Position numbers and translations under genes: made by a program. DNA of 64,000 nucleotides from Isoetes taiwanensis (taxonomy: Eukaryota; Streptophyta; Lycopodiopsida; Isoetales; Isoetaceae): positions 122,001-186,000 of the forward strand of contig JAJEKV010000087.1 in NCBI GenBank assembly GCA_021234155.1, given 5' to 3'. Under the pieces are notes generated by a model. It worked only from the letters and a program-made list of their open reading frames with translations, did not search any database and was not told the DNA's origin. Below, piece by piece: positions 11,001-21,441 of this stretch (its first letter is position 1; every line of letters begins with the position of its first letter).

Positions 11001-11281
11001 AAGGGCAGGAAAAGAAAATCGAGAAAAGGCAGAAAAAAAACCGTGGCCTATCCGAACCGTCCAACTTTTAGGTTAGATCTGGCCTTTTTTTTAGTTAAAT
11101 CAAATCATGGCCGTCGAATTTAAGGCAAATCAAATTCTGGCCGTCGGATTTAGGGCTCGATGCACTACGCACTTACGTCAAAACATTATAATATAAGATG
11201 CTAACTTAACTAGTGGTGCGAATGTAAATTTAGTTAAAAACCATATTTTAACTTAACTTAACCGCGGGTGCGAATGTACCC
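8085..11281. mobile_element. TIR DNA transposon, non-autonomous, PIF/Harbinger-like (U1)
   Basis: The left end GGGTCTATTCGCACC and the inverted right end (GGGTACATTCGCACC) match at 13 of 15 bases. TGA directly flanks both sides (8082-8084, 11282-11284), a 3 bp target duplication. Inside each end a second CTTCGCACC/GGTGCGAATG motif and many TTAACT/AGTTAA boxes form subterminal repeats. GGG-starting termini with a 3 bp duplication fit PIF/Harbinger best, although TGA is not its usual TWA target; CACTA elements share the 3 bp length but not the CACTA ends. No transposase is recognisable. A short LPDVSKNL...IIKGGIDFY-like reading near 9420-9510 could be a copia polyprotein scrap. Sequences near 11100-11160 repeat ATGGCCGTCG and CTGGCCGTCG. 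Confidence 0.68.
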
Positions 11282-11284
11282 TGA

Positions 11285-12270
11285 TATTGTTATTGAAATT
11301 GTTACCACCAAGTGCCTCAGAATGCACATTAGGCCCTGAGTACATATTAGGAGCTCCAAAATCGTTCAAGGGCCTATAATGATTGGTTGCCCCTTAATCA
11401 TTGGATGACGTATAATTAATTATTGAACCATTATATCATCCTATATGAATGGTTAACTTTTGGATTAACATAACTTGAATCATTAAAATTGGGATTGCAT
11501 TAGATCCTCCGTACATATTGAGAAGTCCAAAAGGGGGCCTACAAATATTGGTTGCCCCATAATCACTGGGTGGCCTATAATTATTGGGTGCCTCATGAAT
11601 ATTGCGAGTCCCATACACATTGCGAGGCTAATAAGGTGGAGTTGGCCAACTATTATAGGGCCCAAATTAATGGGTGTTGTACTAACATTAACACTTGATT
11701 TAACTTAAACTGTTGAAATTGTGATGGTCATAATTTAAGTGAAATTGGGATGTCAATATAGATAGCCAAAACTATTGAAATAATTAAGTGGATGCCTATT
11801 TGACTGGATGGCTGAGATTATTTCCCCAAACGGGCATGTTTGCTCATGACAGCTAAACACAGGGAAGGAGCCATCGGTTGTGCATCCTTAGGGGGGGTTC
11901 ACATGCAACAGTGATCGGAGAGGGCCCTGTTATACCCTTTGCAAATTGGTGATGGTTGGCAATGGTGGGTCTAAAAAGACGTGGCATGTGTGTGAAGGCC
12001 ATGATAGTGCATGCGAATCCAACCTACGATGGCAAGAAATTAAGTTTTTTAGTGTTCCTAATTTCATGGAATGAACATGGCTTCATTGATATTTTATTTT
12101 GCAATGGCGCACTTTTCAAATACCAACGGATCTTCATTTGAGTGTTTTGTGTTGTTATAATGGAGTAAGTGTTTTGCATTGTTATAATGGAGTGTTGGAC
12201 TATTCTTACGCGTTTTGCGTTATTATAATAAAGTGTTGGACTATTCTACAAAATATCGCTGCGTTATTTA
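11285..12270. repeat. Short A/T-rich repeat family right of the TIR element (U1)
   Basis: At least two diverged copies of the CCCATAATCA...TATAATTATTGG...ATTAATGGGTGTT unit, then unassigned sequence to the 90 bp duplication. The homologues are 30742-31692 (lacking 36 bp after 30928) and 54400-55390. No gene supported. Confidence 0.55.
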
Positions 12271-12449
12271 ACCTTTTCTTTCTCCAAATGTGAATCACAC
12301 CAATTACAATGAATTGGTGATTGCATATATTTGTAGGGCCTTTGTGGAAAGATTTAAACAACCTTTTCTTCTTCCAAATGTGAATCACATCAATTACACT
12401 GAATTAGTGATTGCATATACTTGTAGGGCCTTTGTGGAAAGATTTAAAC
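12271..12449. repeat. 90 bp tandem duplication (U1)
   Basis: Two copies (12271-12360, 12361-12449) beginning ACCTTTTCTT and ending GATTTAAAC, with a handful of differences. Just before them, 12136-12245 holds three or four imperfect copies of a GTTTTG..GTTATAATGGAGTG unit. Confidence 0.92.
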
Positions 12450-14572
12450 GCCAGTAGAACTTTCAAGAGATGCAATATGTAGGAGGATTAAATCAAACCG
12501 GAATTGGGAATAGCAAATTACCATAGCATAGGTCAGACTGATTTGGAATGTACAGATACCGAATAAAAAATGTTCCCAAGCGAATCAATATCTGAAAACA
12601 TGGGTTGGGCAGTGGCTTGGCCCCTTCTATTTTTTGCTAGTTGTGCGTGCTCCATTTCAGCATTGCATCCTTACTTTAAGCGGTATTTCGGACCACGACT
12701 TTGTGAGGCCACATGGTACAAAAAAATGAACCTCAACCCTTTCCTTTTAGGCTGCCAACAAATTTGTTGAGGCATTGCTTTCGAATCACGAGGCCAAAAG
12801 AACAGCATCCGGGCCTGTACATGCCAAGACACTCTATCATAAACTCACAGCACCCGTGCTGAAGCTCCTCTGAATTAGAAGTTTAGGTCTAGGCATGCAC
12901 TTTGTGTAATTTGGATATGGTGGAAATGTTACCATACAATAACCGTCGCGAATCAGGACCTGGTTGGGGGGGAAGGTTTGTCGCTATATTACATTTATTG
13001 TGCATTTGATTGCAGAACTGGGTGGAAGAAAGATGGAAGCTGTTTGTGCTCAATTGGTTATTGATCAATTACGAGTTATGCTAGCATTTTGCTTTTATCA
13101 GCCAGTGTTTAACAGAGTGCTAGACAACTTGCACTGACCATTACATTTAAATAGTGGGTTCTTCTAAGATCTTTCCTCAAAAAGGGAGATGCGTAATACC
13201 CTAAAATGGAAGAAGAGAACTTTTGAGTCAGTTGTCTGGAAAACTTTTGTGGGCATGCTTTTGTGCATATGTGGGCTATGCATTGTGTAAATGTCGGGAA
13301 AATCTTCATTTATTGGGGGTGGACTGTCTGTAGTGTAGTGTTTAGTGTGTATATACTGTCAGTTTGTTCAACTTGGAGTGATGAAATAGAGGGCAAAATG
13401 CAGCGTCGGGACTGGTTCTCGGATTCCAGGAAGGGCACAAATAGAGAAAGCTCGAATGCCCTTGAAAAATCCACTCTGAGACACAATTAAACAGACTTCC
13501 TAACCATAGACAGAAAGCAATGCCCCATAAAAATCCACTCTAATACTTTCTTTATAAATCTCTCATTTATGCCTGCCCATGTCCTCTTATTATGGAATAT
13601 TAAAAGAAGCCTAATTCTCTAACTATATCTTCAAATTTTGGAATCCATAGCCACCAATTTTCTTACTCCTAACTAGCATATAAAGAACAAAGAGTTGTAT
13701 TGCAAATTAATAAAGAACACTACAATCAACAAATTGTTTGATTGGGTTTCTATATATATGATATAATGAGATTGGTTTATTTGTTTAGATTTTAAAGGAC
13801 TCACACCAAATGTGCTTGACTACTTAGGCCCCTTCTCTATTAGCTGGATTTTTGGGTTGTGCTCTGTCTTATGGCGAACCTAGCCATGAAACTCGGCATA
13901 TCCATTACATTCAAGTGCCGCAGTTTTGTTCATGAGTCTAGGTTGACTCTAAAATTTTAGCATGCTAGAGCACTCCATCTGAAAAAGTCAATAAATTGAC
14001 AGAGGAAGCTTTGTCTTCTAGCGAGTCTCTCTTTGTCTTTTAGCAAGTCCATGCGGTGACAAAATTAGGAGCAATAAAAATGGTCTCGATTATTTCTTCT
14101 TGGATTTGATGATATGGCACAGTGGCCAAACTAAGGGTATGCTATAGTGGGATCCACCCTTAACCCACACAATTATATGGTAAATGATACTCCAAATGTA
14201 ATTTATTTGGCACACCCATGAGCATGAAAAGTTGGGAGTCCTTTCCATCACCAGTCTATGCTTATTAGCTTCAATACGTGACCATATAGAAATATTTAAT
14301 AATACTTCTAAGTGCAATTTTGGAACACAAGTTCTGCATTGACAACATGACCGCCTACAGGCTTAACATGTGCTTGAGGATAAAAAAGCATTGGCTGCAC
14401 AAAGTTCAAGTTAATACTATTTGGCAGCTTGCATATGCTGATTTCATTACCTCAATATTTTCCACACATACAAAACTATAGTCTACGTCTCTCTCCGTCA
14501 TCAAAAGATTATATCCACAAATGCATAAATGTGTATGCATGGATGGAAACTAAATCTTAAATGGAAGCTTAC
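12450..14572. other. Unassigned stretch between 90 bp duplication and ADH exon (U1)
   Basis: No gene recognised on either strand. The minus frame 14090-14317 is conserved in all copies (33488-33715, 57207-57434, and 37730-38110 through the junction), but its composition is not protein-like. U1 retains 23 bp near 13890-13912 (CGGCATATCCATTACATTCA) that U2 lacks and U3 keeps. The homologues are 31872-33970 and 55570-57691. Confidence 0.4.
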
Positions 14573-14695
14573 TGCCAGCCCAAGGCCTCCTAGACCAAAC
14601 AGTGCAACACTGGACCCTTTCTCAACCTTAGTTGAATATAATACTGCCCCAACCCCTACAGTCAGCCACTTTAAGATCCTTTTGCTATGCAGTAT
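14573..14695 (-). pseudogene. Alcohol dehydrogenase exon fragment (U1)
   Basis: On the minus strand a single exon-like piece reads LTVGVGAVLYSTKVEKGSSV, then ALFGLGGLGLA. This is the nucleotide-binding GxGxxG region of zinc-dependent medium-chain alcohol dehydrogenases (usual form GLGA...VEKGSSVAVFGLGAVGLA). It ends at a GTAAGC donor (14568-14572 on the plus strand). I find no neighbouring ADH exons, so it is an isolated captured or decayed exon. Confidence 0.75.
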
Positions 14696-15120
14696 GCTCT
14701 AATTGGTATGTAGTTTACCAGTTAAAGAAAATATCTCTTATATACCTTCTAATAATATGCAACAGCTTCTCTTTTATAAGACTTTAGATCTTACCCATTG
14801 ATTCCGCAGCTGAGCAAACAGATTTTGCACAAATGTGCATCTTTGCTAACTTTTACTACTTGGCCTTGATCCATCACAGTGTATTCACTAAAAGTGGATG
14901 TAATTGCGCATGCTTACTGTTCAAACCAACACTTAACTACTCAGTTACATACACAATTCGATCGAGGGGCACTTGTGGATGGGCCTCTAAGAACATCTAG
15001 TAGGGATCTACTTTAATTTAAGCATTGAGTCGCCAGATATGGTGGACACTTAGTAGTACAAATTTTGATTCCACACGGTTTGATTTAAGCCATTTACCCA
15101 CATGAAACTAGAGGGCAACC

Positions 15121-16570
15121 CTCTGTGCACAACACCTTGTTAGAGTTGCAAAGAACAAGGTTTTAAGAAACCAAATTCTTTCTGTCAAAAGTGATCAAGG
15201 TGCCTCTCTTACAGATGTCAAAGAAATAGGTGATTTCTTCTACTCCAAGTACTCGAATATTTTCTCTGACATAGACAATTTCCCCTAGCAGAGTACTCAA
15301 GCCAGAGAATTCATTGATCTTCTAAATTCACTGCCTGGCAATAACAATGCTCCAATTTCTGATAATATCTCAGATTTGCCTAATGAAATTGAGATAAAAG
15401 CCACTTTTATGAATCTTGCCAAAGGTAAGAGTCTTGGGCCAGATGGTCTTCCCCTAGAGTTTTATCTAAACTTCTGGGATGATGTTAAAAATGATCTTAC
15501 TAAAATGATTCATGGTTTTTGGATCAATAATCATTTGCATCCTACCATTGCTTCTGGCTTGATTACTTTAGTTTCAAAAGTAGATAACCCAGATGGTTTT
15601 ACTGATTGGAGGCCTATTTGTCTCACCAATACCTCATATAAGATTTGTGCTAAAATTCTTGCAAACAGAATCAAAGGATTCTTACAGAATAACATTTGCA
15701 TAAATCAGCCTGCTTTTTTGCCTAATAGATATATTCTAGACAACTATATTGCTGCAATGGAGGGTTTACACTAGGCTAAAATTTCTAATCAAAACTGTAT
15801 CCTCCTCAAACTTGACTGCTCCAAGGCTTTTGACTCTATAAGATGGGATTTTCTTGAATTGGCCCTTAGGAAAATTGGTTTTCCAGATAAGTTGATTCAT
15901 TTGATCATTGGTCTCAACTCTCGTGCTCAATCTTCTGTTCTCATAAATGGATCTCCAGGTAAATTCTTTCCTCTCCAAAAGGGGATGAGACAAGGTTGCC
16001 CTTTAGCACTCTATCCTTTTATCATTGCTGCTGATCAACTGACTAAAGCTATTATTCACCACCAAAATCTTGGAAATATTAAAGGCTTGTCTATGCCAAA
16101 AACTGGGAATCAGTTAACCCTTCTTCAGTATGCTAATGACAACATTCACCTTTTACGAAATGATGTTAAGAATATTGACTTCATCTTAAGGTTATACAAA
16201 ATTTTAGTCAAGCTTCTGGTATCCATTTAAATTATCAAAAGTCTGTGATCATTGGAGATTCTCGATCACTTTCGATATTTTGGTATCAAATGTGCTGCTG
16301 TCAATCAAGTCACAACTCTGCTTGGTATGCCTTTAGGCCTGGATATTAATACTAAAACACTTTGGAGTCCAATTGTTGGCAGGATCAGAAAGAAACTCAA
16401 TAACTATGGCAGTTGTCTTTCTCTAGCTGGTAGGGCAATCATTGCGTCCTCTGTTTTAGCAAGCTCTCATGTGTACTTCTCTTCAGCTCTCCTTGCTCCA
16501 TAAGCTGAGAATGCTGCTGGACACATTGCAGTACTCCTGAATGACAACCTCCCTTCTAATTTTACTGGCA
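15121..16570 (+). pseudogene. L1-type LINE reverse transcriptase remnant, copy L1
   Basis: The LINE reverse-transcriptase core reads in order: RVAKNKVLRNQILSV, KSLGPDGLPLEFY, DWRPICLTNTSYKICAKILA, QPAFLPNRYILDN, LDCSKAFDSIRWDFLE, INGSPGKFFPLQKGMRQGCP, then QYAND, then LAGRAIIASSVL. These are the usual plant L1 RT blocks. The catalytic YADD reads YAND. Stops occur at the TAG after DNFP (near 15287) and after GLH (15772-15774), and the YAND box is followed by a frame break. No endonuclease, RNase H or poly(A) tail is seen, and the element ends abruptly against gene A. It is not functional. Confidence 0.93.
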
Positions 16571-17208
16571 GTTCGCCGAGGTCTGGCCTTTCGCTATGCT
16601 TTCGTGTGTTTGTTGTTCCGCTTTGTGATTTCTTCGGGCTCTCACAGGTTCAGGCCGGGGCGGGTGCTGGGTTCACTCTTGACCTTGCTCGAATAGGCTC
16701 TGCTTTTTGCTGCCACTGCTGCCCAATTAACCTTGAAATTTTCTGGATCCTGCTTGGCCCTCTGGCAGTTGTTGAATGCAAATAAAAAGGAAACCGTCTT
16801 CCTTACTTCTCTATTCTTCAACCCTTCTGGGTATATCTTGCTCAACAGTTCAATTATAGCTTCTTCATGCTCTGGCCTTACTTTGTCGATGGATGTCTTG
16901 TTGGGAATGACACCATTGGTGTCCCAAACCTCATTATACTCTGCTGCAGATATCACATCCGTTCGAAATTGAGAGGGATGCACATCCTCGTTTGATAGAC
17001 CCGCATAAGCATGGAAGTCCTTCTCAGTTCGACAATCAGCCAGGTCCGGTTTTAGAGGCACGTTCCTTCTGGGCTGAAAGAAAGCAAGAAAAACAAATTA
17101 ACAGGGCATCGTAAGCCATCAAAATTGGCAGTGCATTTTGCTTACCCTGCGCATGGCATCCATTGGAATTACTGGCTGAGCCGGCGGATTAACAACCTTC
17201 TTCACCAT
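16504..17208 (-). CDS. Gene A, copy A1: unknown two-exon protein, divergent from gene B
   Basis: Exon 1 (17146-17208) has an ATG at 17208 and encodes MVKKVVNPPAQPVIPMDAMRR. A 72 nt GT-AG intron (17074-17145; donor GTAAGC, acceptor TTTCAG) keeps the frame into exon 2 from 17073, beginning PRRNVPLKPDLADCRTEKDF. The middle is well conserved between copies (AEYNEVWDTNGVIPNKTSID, then EEAIIELLSKIYPEGLKNRE). The C-terminal part is Ser/Pro/Ala rich. In A1 the frame closes at 16642. In A4 it runs on into antisense LINE sequence, so the native C-terminus is probably lost. I do not recognise the family. Its start lies about 260 bp from gene B, suggesting co-regulation or a shared mobile origin. Confidence 0.6.
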
Positions 17209-17471
17209 AGTGCGTTTGAGTTTTGGAATACTAGAGTGAATGTGAAAATTCTCGAGCTTCTTCTCCGTGGGCTATTTGGCCGGAGTAGCAAAAGGTGGGG
17301 AGCACGGTTGCAAATTACAAATTAAAATTCGCTACCCTTCGGTCACAAATCATTAATTACGGGCATGTAAGTGTGTTATGATTGAAACGGGTACGCCCTA
17401 TGTGAAGTGACGGGCATAGCATAGGTTACACTTCAATTGGTGAAGGGTGGAAAAAATAGTATGAAGGGTGG
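17209..17471. promoter_or_regulatory. Divergent intergenic region between gene A and gene B (U1)
   Basis: About 260 bp separates the gene A start codon from the first open gene B segment, so both promoters should lie here. GTGAAGGGTGG and ATGAAGGGTGGG occur in tandem near 17438-17473. Copies at 36612-36884 and 41009-41269 differ mostly at CAG/CTG sites. No convincing TATA box is seen. Confidence 0.4.
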
Positions 17472-20400
17472 GTGCTGGGTGCTGAACCGCGTTTTTTTGC
17501 TACCCACCAGCATACTTTCACCCAGAACGCCATTATATGCAGCGTGGAGGACACACAGCAATTGCAGTTCCTTGAGTACGTTCTGAAGTGGACGAACTAC
17601 GATCCCTCACTGATGATAGCTAGCAAGTTGAACAAGCCGGCTACAGGAAAAAATATTCCTACTAGTGCAAAAGGATATGGCTGGGAGCTGCAGTCCTACG
17701 AATCTTTGTCTCTTTCCAGAATAAAAGGAAACAGGGATATACTCTCTGGTTTCTCGACATGCAGGAAAGGTTTGCTATTAGACAAGAAACCACCGAGTAT
17801 TGCATTGAAAGCTAAACGTGATGAGAAAATGCCGTCGGTCATGGACACAAACTGGTTAAGAGCTCAGGCCAAGAAGAAGAATGTAAGGCCTGCCTCTATA
17901 GCAGAGGACTCAAGCTGACAACATCAGATAGTGGAGAGCCTTCGTCATCTCGCATCCCCCCCCCCTTCTGTCACAGGATTATCTTCTTCGAAAAGCTTAG
18001 CATGGCAGGTTATATCTGAACTGCCAACTGAGCTTAAATTCAATCCCGGGGAAGAACGTAAGTTGGCTGAGCAAACTGCACAGAAGCTTGAACAGTTTAA
18101 ACGGTTTTATCCGCTTGGTGTTAACTGGTTTATGAAGGTATCTATTTTTTATTGCGGACCGGGCTCCTGCTAATCTCACCCATCGAATGCGTTCAAACGA
18201 CCATGTGAAGAGCTTCAAGACGTATCCTACAGAGGTCCTCACACCAGCCGACGTTGTCCCCTTCGACCCAATTACTAGGTGATTGTTATTATCCATCATG
18301 TATGTTTTGTGGCTTCTTAACTAATCGGTGTGCATTATTTCAGGAAAAAGACCACCTGGAGCACATAAGCTGATTTGAAGGGCAAAAATTTTTGGATAAT
18401 TTCTGGTAACCATAGTATATGTGCAGCTCAATTGCTTTGCGGTGGTGTTGGAGAACTGGAACAACGGCTTGAGTTTGCTAAAGCCTACGCCAGGAGAAGG
18501 ACCAGAGTGCTGAATGGAAATTTGTCAAATACAGAATATATTGAATTGAGCATTCAGTACAATGAAGTCATTGCTAACACCGTATACAGAGAGCCTTTGA
18601 TAGAGAAGCTGCAACAGCTACGGCATCAACACAAGGCGTATGGATGTCCTCCGCAAAGGCCCATTGAACTGCTACAACATCTGGTATTTTGTTTTCTTAG
18701 CTCATCAACATCGCGGCCGCGATTTCCCTGACCATTTATTTTTTAGGACTTCCACGAGATAGCTACTATAACATTGAAAGTGAAGGAGCTAAAAGATGAA
18801 AAACAGTTCATTTTTATGGAGGAGCGGGTCTTTAAAAAATTAATGGAAGTGGCCAACAAATGGGTGAGCAGAAAACTCTGTGATGAACACGGGGATTTAC
18901 CTGATAGGCCAACGAAGGACTTCTTCAACAAAACTTGGCTAAGATACCTTAGAGGCATGTCTAATGCAGAGGTTTCTCAGCTGCTAGATGAGATTTTGGA
19001 AGGAAAAACATACCTTAAGGTGCAAGCCGGATAGCACGGCAGGTTTGATTGCAAGCAGCGCGCCATTGACATTAGAAGCTTGACCTTCATGCGCAAAGAG
19101 ATTGTGTCCTATGCTTCCACATTGCTTCAGAAAGATTACTCTTCCTTCGAAGAATTGTTGTCTGACTTTCCTGCTTTCACAGACAGCGGATTCTTGATAT
19201 ATCTGATTCGGATACAGAATACGTGAAAGCCAATTACAACAAAGATCATGTCGTGGGTAATTTGCCCGCTTTTTAGAATCGATAGATCGATTTTGAAACC
19301 TCAAGAGGCTATCAAAATCAAACAAAAGAAAAATGTTGTTCACGCAGTGACAAAGGAAGGGATTCCTACGTCCACTCCAGTATCTGAGAATGCAACTTTG
19401 GTGTTCATTGACATTAGGGGATTCTCTACAATATGGACCTGCAAAAAGTACATGGAACTCTTTACAAGAATATCCAGCATGACAACTGCTAATATTTATC
19501 ACCTGGTTATTCTGATGCGGTCCGTGAACTTGCCGATTGCTTGTATATGCGTAAGGTGATTCAAGGCGGGTCCCACATTTCAGAGGCACATATGACGAAA
19601 GGTGGATGGGTGAACAAGAAAAAGGTGAAGGAATATCAAGATTACATCACCCATATGTGCATTAACGTAGTTTACCTGTGGTAACGCCGATATTGCCCGA
19701 GCTCGAGCCGTTTGACACCGTGAGCACAAAGACCAAAGAACACCCCTTGCCACCAATGCCTTGTCACGGTAATGAAGAAACCGATGAGAAAATGAGAAAC
19801 AAATGGCATACTTACTTCACGGGTAAACCCGGATACAAGTTTGTCGAATGGAAGGTGATCACGCGTCGGGTGCCGCTTGAAGACATCATATGCTTACTAC
19901 ATTGTTGACCACCGGTGCCCAAGGATGGTTGTGTCCTTGATTTCTTCTCACCGGTAATCGCGCTTCCCGCGGTCGCTTTAATGCAGGGAAAGAAAAGTAT
20001 TGCATTCGAAAGCCAAGGTAAAGTATGCCGATTTCTTAGGGCTTTCTTGGATAAGCTTGAAAAATGGTTTGCCACCAAGACCGGGGAGACAGCTTGAAGA
20101 GGAGAAAGCAGACACTACAAATGATCCCGACAAGATCAATATAAATATTACCCGAAAAAAACAGATATATCTAAGCTTGATGAAATCTTGGATCAAATGG
20201 ATGAGAAGAGCTACGAGGAAAGGATGCAGGAGACGAAAAAAGACTTCTAGAGTCTATCGAGAAAGGTATTAATGCGCTTAGAGCCTATGTTTCAAAAAAT
20301 TGGGGGCTTTAAACAAAAGATTTGATGCCTACATGCCTTTCCCCGACAAAGTGGGTCAAATTTCGAATACATAGGAATGGACGTGGAACCCCGCGATCGA

Positions 20401-20642
20401 GGGTGAGCCAAGTGGTACACAAGAGCACCAGGTTGTAGCCAAGAAAAAGACACCCAAAATCGACTGTGGTGTCCAAAATGGCGCATCGGTGGAAGACAGC
20501 GCAATGGATACTGAGACGGAAGGACCGGATCCACATCTCCAAGTCCTTGCATGTGCCATGTTCCAGAGACATCCCAAATGTAACAGGCTATACGGAGATG
20601 GACACATCCGAGGTTATAAGAAGGGGCCAGGATATCTGCTGA
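17472..20642 (+). pseudogene. Gene B, near-complete copy B2: ParB-like plus methyltransferase-like protein, degenerate
   Basis: This multi-exon gene spans the U1/U2 boundary. Open segments: 17472-17918 (unrecognised N-terminal region; 17472 is only the frame limit and no convincing ATG is seen); about 17960-18137 (KLAEQTAQKLEQFKRFYPLG); about 18160-18278; intron 18279-18343; 18344-18683, carrying FWIISGNHSICAAQLL; intron 18684-18746; 18747-19031; further pieces to 19415; and the methyltransferase-like end in U2. Both introns are GT-AG, 63-65 nt, with consistent phase. ISGNHSICAA resembles the ParB/sulfiredoxin signature (GNHR-AA). In-frame TAA at 18366-18368 and TAG at 19032-19034 break it, and the U2 part has several indels at CAG/CTG sites. 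Gene A lies divergently upstream. ParB-methyltransferase combinations are known in bacteria and phages; here a plant-type gene is implied by the introns. Confidence 0.5.
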
Positions 20643-21441
20643 GATAGGTGTTGTACTGAACCAAGATCGTAAACCCGTGATGGAGTAAATTTCGCCCCTC
20701 CGCAAAGAAATGTACATTGCTATATCTGAGGAATATAATGTATAAGGCTTTGAAGATTTGCACATCTTTGAGTTTTATTATTGTTTGAGTTTTGTTTCTT
20801 GTATAAACTTTCGATGACGCGATCTTTGCTAGCACTTTCTTAGGTTGATTACCTTCTGCAGACTTCTTCTAAATTAAGAATTCGAATCATATGGTAGCTA
20901 AACAGCTCAAAATGTTCGCCACCGTGATCTTCGCTATCACTTTGTTTTCCTTTCATCCATATGTAGACCTAAACGGACTTGTGATCTTATATCCATGGGC
21001 TAGCTAAGCAACTTCAAATCTTCGGCCGCCGCATGATCCCGGCCGAAGTATTTTTACTCTTTCTTGTGGACATCTCTTACTCAAAGGAGCTTGGGATAGC
21101 CTTATAAATGTCTAAATCGGATACATCGCTGGTTGTGGTGGGAAATCATCGAAAAACGGCAACTTTTACTTGTTGTAAACCACTTTACTGTGTTTTATAG
21201 ACAACCAAGAACCTATTTCATGCTAAACGAGAATTCAATTTCTAATTAATTAATTCGTGCTTTTTTTCATATGATGGTGGTGACATCCATATATGCACAC
21301 AATTCTTGAAAGCACTCTTGAGAGCAAAAAAGTGGCTGCTCTTATTCTCTTATTAATGCCTCTTTGCTCGAATGGCCATGAGTACACAAACATATGACTT
21401 TCATAACTATATGACTCTTGCCCAACTATTTTATGATTGGC

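Larger units (their letters stand above)
1..19415. repeat. Tandem macro-repeat, unit 1 (U1)
   Basis: The segment beginning AGGGGATTCTCTACAATATG at base 1 recurs at 19416 and 43219 in the same orientation, and everything between follows in the same order. U1 is therefore one complete 19,415 bp period, with an arbitrary phase because the window starts inside gene B. Order in the unit: gene B 3' end, satellite trimer, PLAT gene, PPR fragments, TIR element, ADH exon, LINE, gene A, gene B 5' end. The repeat is seen directly. Whether the array is real or partly an assembly product cannot be told from the sequence. Confidence 0.97.

Noticed and set aside
14090-14317. A conserved 75-codon minus-strand frame seen in every unit
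   Set aside because: Conservation only reflects the near identity of the units; the residue content is not protein-like and there is no family match.
18137-18160. A possible 20 nt intron (GTATCT...TTGCGG) in gene B
   Set aside because: Far too short for a plant intron and it lacks a terminal AG as written; the GCGG may be a misread GCAG, but the exon limit there is unresolved.
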